Assembly: GCA_046349435.1 (NCBI GenBank)
Contig: JAXMCI010000025.1
Span: forward strand, 1-64,000
Source of the DNA: JAXMCI01 sp046349435
GTDB lineage: Bacteria > Pseudomonadota > Alphaproteobacteria > Dongiales > Dongiaceae
Reading direction: 5' to 3'
Length of the DNA: 64,000 nucleotides
Every line of letters begins with the position of its first letter. Position 1 is the first letter of the stretch. Below the pieces are notes generated by a model. The model was not told the DNA's origin and searched no databases. It worked only from the letters and a program-made list of their open reading frames with translations. Both the position numbers and the translations under genes were made by a program. Of the stretch, positions 51,076 through 58,302 are shown piece after piece.

Positions 51076-52404
51076 ATGACCGCCCAGCTCGCCCGCCTTC
51101 CGAACCGGCAGACGCTCGACAATTACTGGATGCCGTTCACGCCCAATCGCGACTTCAAGGCCGATCCGAAGATCTTCGTGCGGGCCGAGGGCGTGTATTT
51201 CTGGGCCGAGGACGGGCACAAGGTGCTGGACGGCTCGTCCGGCCTGTTCACCACGGCGGCCGGGCACGGGCGGCGCGAGATCGCCGACGCGGTGCATCGC
51301 CAGCTGCTCGAGCTCGACTACATCTCGAGCTTCACCCGCGGCCATACCAAGGCGTTCGAGCTGGCCGAGAAGGTCGCCGGGCTGCTGCCGACCGGGCTCG
51401 ACCGGGTGTTCTTCGTCAACTCCGGGTCGGAGGCGGTCGACACCGCGATGAAGATGGCGCTGGCCTATCACCGCGCCCGCGGCCAGGGGCAGCGCCAGCT
51501 CTTCGTCTCGCGCGAGCGCGCCTATCACGGGGTCAATTTCGGCGGGGTCGCGCTCTCCGGCATGGTGCGCAACCGGCAGACCTTCGGCTTCGGCCTGCCG
51601 GCGGTGACCCACATGCGCCACACCTGGCTGCCGGAGAACCGCTTCGTCAAGGGCATGCCGGAGAAGGGCGCCGAGCTCGCCGAGGACCTGCAGCGCGCCA
51701 TCAACCTCTACGGCGCCGAGACCATCGCCGCCTGCTTCGTCGAGCCGATCGCCGGCTCGACCGGCGTGCTGGTGCCGCCGCAGGGCTATCTCGAGCGGCT
51801 GCGCGAGATCTGCGACCGGCACGGCATCCTGCTGGTGTTCGACGAGGTGATCTGCGGCTTCGGCCGCACCGGCAAGGCGTTCGCCGCGCAGAGCTTCGGG
51901 GTCACCCCCGACATCCTCACCATGGCCAAGGCGATCACCAACGGCGCCCAGCCGATGGGGGCGGTGGCGGCCAGCCGCGCCGTCCATGACACGGTGGTCG
52001 ACGGCGCGCCCGCCGACAGCGTCGAGTTCTTCCACGGCTACACCTTCTCGGCCCACCCCGCCGCCTGCGCGGCCGGGCTGGCGACCCTGGAGATCTACGC
52101 GCGCGAGGGGCTGTTCGAGCGCGGCGGGGCGCTCTCCGGCTACTTCCTCGACCGGCTGTTCGAGCTCGCCGACCTGCCAGTCGTCACCGACATCCGCGGC
52201 TACGGGCTGCTCGCCGGCATCGACGTCGCGCCGGCCGACAAGCCGGGCGCGCGCGGCCACGAGGTGCAGAAGCGGCTGTTCGACGCCGGGCTGCACGTGA
52301 AGTGCACCGGCGATGCCGCTATCATCGCCCCGGCGCTGGTGGCGGAGCGGGCGCATATCGACGAGATGTGCGACGTGCTGCGCCGGGTGCTGAAGGAGTA
52401 TTGA
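51076..52404 (+). CDS. Omega-amino acid (taurine/beta-alanine) : pyruvate aminotransferase
   Basis: 442 aa, class III PLP aminotransferase. Signatures are LDNYWMPFTPNRDFKADP (as in omega-amino acid:pyruvate enzymes), VNSGSEAVDTAMKMAL, CFVEPIAGSTGVLVPPQGY, LVFDEVICGFGRTGK and the PLP Lys in TMAKAITNGAQPMGA. By sequence it looks like the beta-alanine:pyruvate group. By context (TauR-type box, xsc and a MocR gene nearby, TauD-like gene next) it may use taurine, giving sulfoacetaldehyde for Xsc. ATG 51076 was chosen over upstream codons because homology starts a few residues later. Confidence 0.85.
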   Translation: MTAQLARLPNRQTLDNYWMPFTPNRDFKADPKIFVRAEGVYFWAEDGHKVLDGSSGLFTTAAGHGRREIADAVHRQLLELDYISSFTRGHTKAFELAEKVAGLLPTGLDRVFFVNSGSEAVDTAMKMALAYHRARGQGQRQLFVSRERAYHGVNFGGVALSGMVRNRQTFGFGLPAVTHMRHTWLPENRFVKGMPEKGAELAEDLQRAINLYGAETIAACFVEPIAGSTGVLVPPQGYLERLREICDRHGILLVFDEVICGFGRTGKAFAAQSFGVTPDILTMAKAITNGAQPMGAVAASRAVHDTVVDGAPADSVEFFHGYTFSAHPAACAAGLATLEIYAREGLFERGGALSGYFLDRLFELADLPVVTDIRGYGLLAGIDVAPADKPGARGHEVQKRLFDAGLHVKCTGDAAIIAPALVAERAHIDEMCDVLRRVLKEY

Positions 52405-52420
52405 GGCGGGGTCGGTGCCG

Positions 52421-52491
52421 GCCTCATGCTTCGACAGGCTCAGCGTGAGGCTCGAGGCGACGCCTCGTCCTGAGCGCCGCAGGAGACGAGG
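52421..52491. repeat. Two hairpins of a REP-like palindromic element
   Basis: GCCTCATGC and GCGTGAGGC (52421-52451) enclose TTCGACAGGCTCA; CCTCGTC and GACGAGG (52463-52491) form a second stem. The cttcgacaggctcagcgtgagg core is a common dispersed repeat in Alphaproteobacteria. The element fills the 87-bp gap between the aminotransferase and the dioxygenase genes and reaches into the latter's ribosome site (GGAGACGAGG). Confidence 0.6.
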
Positions 52492-53361
52492 ATGACGGGC
52501 TGGACAGTGCGGGACGTGGTGCCGGCGGTCGGCGCCGAGGTCGGCGGCGTCGATCTCGCGGCGCTCGACGAAGCCGGCCTCGCCGCCCTGCTCGATCTCG
52601 TCGACCGGCGCGGCGCGCTGCTGCTGCGCGACCAGCGGATCGGCGACGCCGAGCTGGTCGCCTTCAGCCGCCGGCTGGGCACGCTCGACCTGCCGCCGGT
52701 GCAGGAGCGCGGCCGCACCGCGGCCGCCGGCTTCCCCGAGGTCTATGTCGTCTCCAACATCGTCGACGGTGCCGGCCGGCCGATCGGCAGCCTGGGCGCC
52801 GGCGAGGCGGTCTGGCACACCGACATGTCCTATCTCGAGACGCCGCCGGACTTCTCGCTGCTGCATGCCCGCGAGGTGCCGCCGGCCGGCGGCGACACCT
52901 GGCTCTGCGGCATGGCCGCCGCCTGGCGGGCGCTGCCCGACGCGCTCAAGGCGCGGATCGCCGGGCTCCGCCTGAAGCATGACGGCACCTACAACTCGGG
53001 CGGCTATCTCCGGGCGGGCGTGGCGGCCGTCGACGACCCGGTGACCTCGCCCGGCGCCGTGCATCCGCTGGTCTGCGCCCATCCGCGCGGCGGCCCGCCG
53101 CTGCTCTATCTCGGGCGGCGGCGCAACGCCTGGATCGTCGGGCTGCCGCTCGCCGAATCCGAGGCGCTGCTCGACGAGCTGTGGGCGATCGCCACCAGGC
53201 CCGAGCATTGCTACGCCCACCATTGGCGGGTCGGCGACCTGCTGCTCTGGGACAACCGCGCCACCATGCACCGGCGCGACGCCTTCGACCCCGCCAGCCG
53301 CCGCCTGATGCACCGCACCCAGGTGCAGGGCCGCAGCGCGCCGCGGGCGCTGGCGGCCTGA
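52492..53361 (+). CDS. TauD/TfdA-family 2-oxoglutarate dioxygenase
   Basis: 289 aa. Fe(II)/2-oxoglutarate oxygenase. The iron triad is visible: His-x-Asp in AVWHTDMSYLETPP and the distal His in RATMHRRDAF. The 2-oxoglutarate Arg is in RRLMHRTQVQG. The N-terminal VGAEVGGVDLAALD is the family start. Members oxidise taurine, alkyl sulfonates, 2,4-D and similar acids. Being next to xsc-type genes suggests a sulfonate, but Xsc and TauD define alternative routes, so another substrate is possible. ATG 52492 with GGAG upstream. Confidence 0.88.
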   Translation: MTGWTVRDVVPAVGAEVGGVDLAALDEAGLAALLDLVDRRGALLLRDQRIGDAELVAFSRRLGTLDLPPVQERGRTAAAGFPEVYVVSNIVDGAGRPIGSLGAGEAVWHTDMSYLETPPDFSLLHAREVPPAGGDTWLCGMAAAWRALPDALKARIAGLRLKHDGTYNSGGYLRAGVAAVDDPVTSPGAVHPLVCAHPRGGPPLLYLGRRRNAWIVGLPLAESEALLDELWAIATRPEHCYAHHWRVGDLLLWDNRATMHRRDAFDPASRRLMHRTQVQGRSAPRALAA

Positions 53362-53368
53362 CCGGCGA

Positions 53369-54205
53369 CTATTCCGGCGGCCGCGCGGCCAGCCGGCGCT
53401 CGTAGAGCTTGGCGTCGATCAGGAAGCGGAACCAGAAGGTCTGCAGCACGAAGAAGATCAGGCCGCGGGTGCCGTCGAGGAAGCCCAGCCTGAGGACGTA
53501 GCGGTAGAGGAACAGGCCGAAGGCGCGCAGGAAGAGCGGCGCGCGGTTGTAGCCGCCGCGCAGCGCCCGCTTGCGCTCGACGGGGTTGCCGCCGAGGTCG
53601 CCGCCGATCACCTGGCCCTCGGCCGGGCGCAGGATCTCGGCCACCTCGGCGTCGGCCCAGCGGGCATGGCGCTGGGTCCACTCGCCGAGGCTCATGCGAA
53701 TGTCGTCGATCATCGGGTGGCTGAGCCGGCCGGTGCGGCCGTCGACGTAGAAATGCTGGTCGTAGCGGCGGTCCTCGCAGCGGCCCTTGCCGCTGCGGAA
53801 CAGCCGCAGGTGCCAGATCGGGTACATGCCGCCATGGCGGATCGGGCCGCCGAGGAAATGCACGAGACGCGGCAGGTAGTAGCCGTCGACCTCGTCGGGG
53901 AAGCCGCGGGCCAGCGCCTGGATCTCGGCGACCAGCCCGTCGGAGAGCCGCTCGTCGGCGTCGAGATGCAGCTGCCAGCGATACTTCAGCGGCAGGCTGT
54001 CGATCGCCCAGTTGCGCTGCGCCCCGTAATGCTCGAACGGGTGCTGCACGAGCTGTGCGCCATGGGCGCGGACGATGTCGAGGGTGGAGTCGGTGCTGTA
54101 GGAATCGACGACGTGGATGTCGTCCGAGATCCGGGCGGCGCTCTGGAGCGTCGCCGCCAGCGTCGCCTCCGAGTTGAAGCTCAGGATGATGACCGAGATC
54201 GCCAT
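53369..54205 (-). CDS. Family 2 glycosyltransferase (WaaE-like)
   Basis: 278 aa. GT-A fold start SVIILSFNSEATLAATLQS, then VDSYSTDSTLDIVR, HYGAQRNWAIDSLP and the metal motif HLDADERLS. This pattern matches WaaE/KdtX-type transferases that add a sugar to the inner lipopolysaccharide core. A hydrophobic C-terminal stretch (LRAFGLFLYRYVLRLGFLDG) would hold it at the membrane. ATG 54205. The first ~30 nt of the gene and ~80 nt before it are duplicated twice upstream (54495 and 54871). Confidence 0.88.
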   Translation of the reverse strand: MAISVIILSFNSEATLAATLQSAARISDDIHVVDSYSTDSTLDIVRAHGAQLVQHPFEHYGAQRNWAIDSLPLKYRWQLHLDADERLSDGLVAEIQALARGFPDEVDGYYLPRLVHFLGGPIRHGGMYPIWHLRLFRSGKGRCEDRRYDQHFYVDGRTGRLSHPMIDDIRMSLGEWTQRHARWADAEVAEILRPAEGQVIGGDLGGNPVERKRALRGGYNRAPLFLRAFGLFLYRYVLRLGFLDGTRGLIFFVLQTFWFRFLIDAKLYERRLAARPPE

Positions 54206-54304
54206 GCGCCGCAGGCTAAGCAGGATCGGCCGAAAGGGCCACCGTTGTTGCGGCGCGCGGGGGCGTCAACCCTCTGGCGTCAGCCCCCTGGCCAACCCTA
54301 TGGT

Positions 54305-54383
54305 GTCATCCCGGCGAAAGCCGGGATCCATCTTGCCGCATCACGCCGGTGGAGGGATGGATCCCGGCTTTCGCCGGGATGAC
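54305..54383. repeat. 79-bp palindromic dispersed repeat, copy 1
   Basis: Arms GTCATCCCGGCGAAAGCCGG... (54305-54331) and its exact complement (54357-54383), 27 bp each, enclose a 25-bp loop. This is the abundant REP/MITE-like element of many Alphaproteobacteria. Other copies in this window are at 54671-54750 and 60062-60140. Confidence 0.85.
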
Positions 54384-54591
54384 GATTGAAGGGGGCGCAC
54401 TCCCCTTCGCCGCTTCGCGTGAGCCATGCCGGCCTATCCGCCCGCGCGCTGCCGGAGGCCTGAGTCGCGGCGGTCTCGCCAGCGTCGCCGCCGCGTTGAA
54501 GCTCAGGATGATGACCGAGATCGCCACGCGCGGCAGGCCAGGCAGGATCGGCCGAAAGGGCCACCGTTGTTGCGGCGCGCGCGGGCGTCAG

Positions 54592-54655
54592 CCCTCTGTC
54601 GCCAACCCTCTGTCGCCAACCCTCTGTCGCCAACCCTCTGTCGCCAACCCTCTGG
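54592..54655. repeat. 14-bp tandem repeat, about 4.5 units
   Basis: CCCTCTGTCGCCAA is repeated perfectly at 54592, 54606, 54620 and 54634, with a partial fifth at 54648. Unit 1 of the larger duplication has only one related copy there, so the array expanded after duplication, probably by slippage. Confidence 0.85.
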
Positions 54656-54670
54656 CGTCAGCCCTATGGT

Positions 54671-54750
54671 GTCATCCCGGCGAAAGCCGGGATCCATCTT
54701 GCCGCATCGCGCCGGTGGAGGGATGGATCCCGGCTTTTCGCCGGGATGAC
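54671..54750. repeat. Palindromic dispersed repeat, copy 2
   Basis: Same element as at 54305-54383, with one extra T in the right arm (CGGCTTTTCGCC). It lies in the second unit of the tandem duplication. Confidence 0.85.
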
Positions 54751-55000
54751 GATTGAAGGGGGCGTACTCCCCTTCGCGGCCTTCGCGGCTTCGCGTGAGC
54801 CATGCCGGCCTATCCGCCCGCGCGCTGCCGGAGGCCTGAGTCGCGGGGGTCTCGCCAGCGTCGCCGCCGCGTTGAAGCTCAGGATGTGACCGAGATCGCC
54901 ATGCGCCGCAGGCCAGGCAGGATCGGCCGAAAGGGCCACCGTTGTTGCGGCGGCGGGAGACCCTGCCATCGGACGGCCGCCCCGCCCCCCCAGTTGTCCG

Positions 55001-55090
55001 CCGGGCTTGACCCGGCGATCCAGGAAGCGGCATGGCCGATCCCGGCGACCTCGAGCGCGGTGTCGGCATGGATCGCCGGGTCAAGCCCGG
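55001..55090. repeat. Second type of palindromic repeat
   Basis: Arms CCGGGCTTGACCCGGCGATC (55001 onward) and its complement (55069-55090), 22 bp each, are perfect and enclose a 46-bp loop. This is another dispersed repeat class, distinct in sequence from the CATCCCGG type. It ends 35 bp before the TetR gene stop. Confidence 0.8.
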
Positions 55091-55124
55091 CGATGACAAT
55101 CTGGGGATGAGGATCCCGTCGGCG

Positions 55125-55727
55125 CTACACCACCCCGGCGCGCAGGCCGGCGGTGATCAGGCGGACGACGCGGCGGGCCTGCTCCTCGGTCGGCTCGTCG
55201 AGGCTGTCGGCGATCAGGCGGGGCTCGTGGAACTTGAGGGTGGCGTGGCGCAGCGCGGCGACCGCGGCGGGCAGGTCGGCGATGCGGAACTCGCCGGCCG
55301 CCACGCCGTCGCGCAGGATCGATTCGAGCAGGCCGACGACGCGGGCCCGGTGCTGCTCGCAGACCTCGCGGCTGCCGCGGGTGATGGCGCAGTAGGTGTC
55401 GAAGATCTCCGGGTCCTGCTCGACCTTGCGCCGCTTCAGGCGGTGCAGCTCGATGACGCAGGCCTCCAGCCGCTCGGCGGCGGAGACCGGGCGGGCGGCG
55501 ATCTCGGCGACCATGCACTCGGTGGCGCCGAGCCAGCGCGCGGTGATGGCGTCGAAGATCGCGGCCTTGGTCGGGAAGAAGCGGTAGACGTTGGCGTGCG
55601 ACATGCCGCTCGCCTGGGCGATGTCGACCACCGTCATCTTGGCAAGGCCGTGCCGCCGGAGCTGGCGCTCCGCGGTTTCCAGGATCAGGCTCCTGGTGTC
55701 GTCAGCGGTCCTTTGCGGGGCCGCCAT
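55125..55727 (-). CDS. TetR-family transcriptional regulator
   Basis: 200 aa. The N-terminal helix-turn-helix is TVVDIAQASGMSHANVYRFFPTKAAIFDAI (about residues 30-60), and the rest is an all-helical ligand domain. ATG 55727 has GGAGG five bases upstream, which rules out the longer frame. The 111-aa membrane protein lies 41 bp upstream on the same strand, and the region before that, with TGTCA half-sites, separates it from the divergent oxidase gene. It may therefore control either. The ligand is unknown. Confidence 0.88.
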   Translation of the reverse strand: MAAPQRTADDTRSLILETAERQLRRHGLAKMTVVDIAQASGMSHANVYRFFPTKAAIFDAITARWLGATECMVAEIAARPVSAAERLEACVIELHRLKRRKVEQDPEIFDTYCAITRGSREVCEQHRARVVGLLESILRDGVAAGEFRIADLPAAVAALRHATLKFHEPRLIADSLDEPTEEQARRVVRLITAGLRAGVV

Positions 55728-55768
55728 GGCACCCTCCTTCGCCGCTTCGATCGCGGCCGCACCCGGCA

Positions 55769-56104
55769 TCAGCAGGGCGCGAACCGCTCGTCCTCCGGCC
55801 GGCAGGCCGGCGGCGGGTGCGCCGACCGTTCCGCCTGGACGAGCGCACGGTTCACCGCGGCCGCATCAGCCGCCGGCTCGTCCTTTAGCCCGAGCAGGAG
55901 GCCCAAGACAAGCGCGGCCAGGGCGACCAGCAGCCAGGCTCCGGCGACCTCCGGGCTGAAGAGCGGGGCCAGCACGACGCGCAAGGCACTGCGGCGCTGG
56001 CTGGCGCGGCCAGGAGAGCGGCGGGGAGAGCGGCCGGGAGAACCGGTCGTGGAAGGGGTTCCGGCGCGTTCGCGCCAATGTCCGAAATCGAGAGCGACCA
56101 TCAT
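55769..56104 (-). CDS. Small membrane protein, unknown function
   Basis: 111 aa. An Arg/Ser/Pro-rich N-terminal ~40 residues is followed by one span, GAWLLVALAALVLGLLLGL (~55-73), and a short Ala-rich tail with two Cys. I do not recognise it. AGGTG precedes the ATGATG start. It is on the same strand as the TetR gene and ends 41 bp before it, so it may be part of a small operon. Coding is plausible, not certain. Confidence 0.45.
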   Translation of the reverse strand: MMVALDFGHWRERAGTPSTTGSPGRSPRRSPGRASQRRSALRVVLAPLFSPEVAGAWLLVALAALVLGLLLGLKDEPAADAAAVNRALVQAERSAHPPPACRPEDERFAPC

Positions 56105-56109
56105 GCACC

Positions 56110-56161
56110 TGTCATCAACAGGCCTGAGATTGTGGTTGAATGACAGATTTCAATAGTTGTC
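56110..56161. promoter_or_regulatory. TGTCA half-site cluster in the divergent region
   Basis: TGTCATCAAC (56110-56119) and GTTGAATGACA (56135-56145) form an imperfect dyad. A further pair, TGACA (56141-56145) and TGTCA (56157-56161), overlaps it. The region is AT-rich and lies between the membrane protein/TetR genes and the oxidase gene, the usual place for a TetR operator. Confidence 0.4.
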
Positions 56162-56239
56162 AGGAAAAATTCAGCTGGCATCCGGGGCGACCTCGGCTTG
56201 CCGCCGCGGGGGCGACCGCCTAACGTAAGGAACAGCCGT

Positions 56240-56260
56240 CCGGGCACCTTTTTTGCCCGG
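56240..56260. promoter_or_regulatory. Hairpin with T-rich loop before the oxidase gene
   Basis: CCGGGC-accttttttt-like loop-GCCCGG forms a 6-bp stem 19 bp before ATG 56279. It is next to the GGAGG ribosome site, so it may affect translation start. Role unknown. Confidence 0.3.
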
Positions 56261-56278
56261 CCTTGCGGAGGAACCCGA

Positions 56279-57676
56279 ATGAGCCAGCCGGCGCCCGTCG
56301 CCGCCTCGCCGGTCGACCAGGTCATCGCCGAGCTCTCCGCCCTGCTCGGCGACCGGCTCTCGACGGCCCACGCCATCCGCGACCGGCACGGCCGCGACGA
56401 GTCCTACCATGCCGCGCACGCGCCGGACGCCGTCGCCTTCGCGCACAGCACCGAGGAGGTGGCGGCGATCATGCGGCTCTGCGCCGCGCATGGCGTGCCG
56501 GTGGTGCCGTTCGGCACCGGCACCTCGCTGGAGGGCCACGTCGCGGCGCTCCAGGGCGGCATCACCATCGACCTCGGCCAGATGAACCGGGTGCTGCGGG
56601 TCAGCGCCGAGGATCTCGACGTCACCGTCCAGGCCGGCGTCACCCGCAAGCAGCTCAATGCCGAGCTGAAGCAATATGGCCTGTTCTTCCCGATCGACCC
56701 CGGCGCCGACGCCTCGCTCGGCGGCATGGCGGCGACCCGCGCCTCCGGCACCAACGCGGTGCGCTACGGCACGATGCGCGAGAACGTGCTCGGCCTCACG
56801 GTCGTGCTGGCCGACGGCCGGGTGATCCATACCGGCGGACGGGCGCGCAAGTCGGCGGCGGGCTACGACCTGACCCGGCTGTTCGTCGGCTCCGAGGGCA
56901 CGCTCGGCATCATCACCGAGGTGACGCTGCGGCTCTACGGCATTCCCGAGGCGATGTCGGCGGCGGTGGTGTCCTTCGCCACCATCGAGGGTGCCGTCCA
57001 GACGGTGATCCAGACCATCCAGCTCGGCATCCCGGTGGCGCGCATCGAGCTGATCGACGACGTCCAGATGCGGGCGATCAACCGCTACTCGAAGCTCGAC
57101 TATCCCGAGCAGCCGACCCTGTTCTTCGAGTTCCACGGCACCGAGCGCGGCGTCGTCGAGCAGGCCGAGCAGGTCGGCGCCATCGCCGAAGGCCATGGCG
57201 CCGGCGGCTTCCAGTGGGCGACCAAGGCCGAGGACCGCAACCGGCTCTGGCAGGCCCGGCACAACGCCTTCTATGCCGCGCTGGCGCTCAGGCCCGGCGC
57301 CAAGGGCTGGCCGACCGACGTCTGCGTGCCGATCTCGCGGCTGGCCGAATGCATCACCGCGGTGAAGGCCGACGTCGAGGCCTCCGGCCTGCTGGCGCCG
57401 CTGGTCGGCCATGTCGGCGACGGCAACTTCCACCTCGCCTTCATCGTCGATCCCGACGACGCCGGCGAGCTGGAGCGGGCCAAGCAGCTCAACGAGCGCA
57501 TGGTGATGCGCGCGCTGGCGCTCGGCGGCACCTGCACCGGCGAGCACGGGGTCGGCTACGGCAAGATCGACTTCCTCGCCGCCGAGCATCCCGACGCCCT
57601 GCCGGTGATGCGGGCGATCAAGCAGGCGCTCGACCCCGCCGGCCTGCTCAACCCCGGCAAGATCCTGCGGCCCTAG
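56279..57676 (+). CDS. FAD-linked oxidase, D-lactate dehydrogenase / GlcD type
   Basis: 465 aa. VAO-type flavoenzyme with an N-terminal FAD domain, VVPFGTGTSLEGHVAALQGG (FAD pyrophosphate loop) and DPGADASLGGMAATRASGTNAVRYG. The C-terminal cap has VGHVGDGNFHLAFIVDP and CTGEHGVGYGKIDFL. This matches D-lactate dehydrogenase (cytochrome) and glycolate oxidase subunit D. No glcE/glcF genes follow, so a stand-alone D-lactate or D-2-hydroxyacid dehydrogenase is more likely. ATG 56279 has GGAGG seven bases upstream. Confidence 0.9.
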   Translation: MSQPAPVAASPVDQVIAELSALLGDRLSTAHAIRDRHGRDESYHAAHAPDAVAFAHSTEEVAAIMRLCAAHGVPVVPFGTGTSLEGHVAALQGGITIDLGQMNRVLRVSAEDLDVTVQAGVTRKQLNAELKQYGLFFPIDPGADASLGGMAATRASGTNAVRYGTMRENVLGLTVVLADGRVIHTGGRARKSAAGYDLTRLFVGSEGTLGIITEVTLRLYGIPEAMSAAVVSFATIEGAVQTVIQTIQLGIPVARIELIDDVQMRAINRYSKLDYPEQPTLFFEFHGTERGVVEQAEQVGAIAEGHGAGGFQWATKAEDRNRLWQARHNAFYAALALRPGAKGWPTDVCVPISRLAECITAVKADVEASGLLAPLVGHVGDGNFHLAFIVDPDDAGELERAKQLNERMVMRALALGGTCTGEHGVGYGKIDFLAAEHPDALPVMRAIKQALDPAGLLNPGKILRP

Positions 57677-57709
57677 GCAGGGGACGGACGGGGAGGGAGC
57701 CCCGCGTCG

Positions 57710-58201
57710 ATGACCGAGGGCACCTCGACCTTCAACCCGCTCTTCGACATCGTCGAGGAGCCGGTCGCGCCGGAGACGCGATTCATCAGCCCGCGGGTCA
57801 GGCACCTGCACGACTGGTGGATGGCAGCCCGGGGCGACTTCGTGCCGCACCGCGCCGCCTTCGACATCGTCGAGCACCGCGAGATCATCGGCCACGTCTT
57901 CCTGGTCGACTGCCTGCCGGGCGGCGACTTCGTCTTCCGCCTGCTCGGCGAGGAGGTGATCCGCATCATCGGCGACAACAAGACCGGCGCGCCGGTGAAG
58001 CGCGGCGAGATCGGCGAATACGGCACCGCGCTGCACGAATATTACCGCTCGATCGTCGAGGAGGCGCGCTGCAAGCACTGCCTCGGCTCGCTCAAGTTCG
58101 CCGGCCGCGAGTTCCGCCGCTTCGAGGGGATCGACTGCCCGCTGACGCTCGACGGCAGCACCGTCGGCATGATCATCGGCGTGATGGACCTGGTCGACTG
58201 A
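57710..58201 (+). CDS. PAS_5-type sensory domain protein
   Basis: 163 aa. LHDWWMAARGDFVPHRAAFD, then GDFVFRLLGEEVIRIIGDNKTG and a final DGSTVGMIIGVMDLVD match the stand-alone PAS_5 (DUF1489-neighbour type) proteins of Alphaproteobacteria. They have a single PAS fold without an output domain, and their role is unknown. It follows the oxidase gene by 33 bp on the same strand, probably cotranscribed. GGAGG lies 14 bases before ATG 57710, rather far. Confidence 0.8.
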   Translation: MTEGTSTFNPLFDIVEEPVAPETRFISPRVRHLHDWWMAARGDFVPHRAAFDIVEHREIIGHVFLVDCLPGGDFVFRLLGEEVIRIIGDNKTGAPVKRGEIGEYGTALHEYYRSIVEEARCKHCLGSLKFAGREFRRFEGIDCPLTLDGSTVGMIIGVMDLVD

Positions 58202-58302
58202 GCCTCACAGGGCCGTGAAGCGGCGCCGTCGCCATTGCGCCGGCGGTGGCCGCCATCCTACATGCACCGGCATTCGCGCCCGCGCATTGGAACATTACCG
58301 AA

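Larger units (their letters stand above)
54173..54955. repeat. Tandem triplication of the glycosyltransferase 5' end plus flank
   Basis: A unit starting GTTGAAGCTCAGGATG occurs at 54173, 54495 and 54871. Unit 1 (322 bp) and unit 2 (376 bp) each contain the start of the glycosyltransferase gene (antisense), its leader, a ~80-bp palindromic repeat and a shared Ser/Pro-like flank; unit 3 stops after ~85 bp. The gene's start codon is lost in copy 2 (CAC for CAT) but kept in copy 3, so short peptides from VIILSFN-like starts could be made. Unit 2 is longer mainly because of an expanded 14-bp repeat. There is no gene between 54206 and 55124. Confidence 0.85.

Noticed and set aside
54592..54655. Short regular repeats that could suggest a CRISPR array
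   Set aside because: The 14-bp units are directly adjacent without spacers and no cas gene is present.
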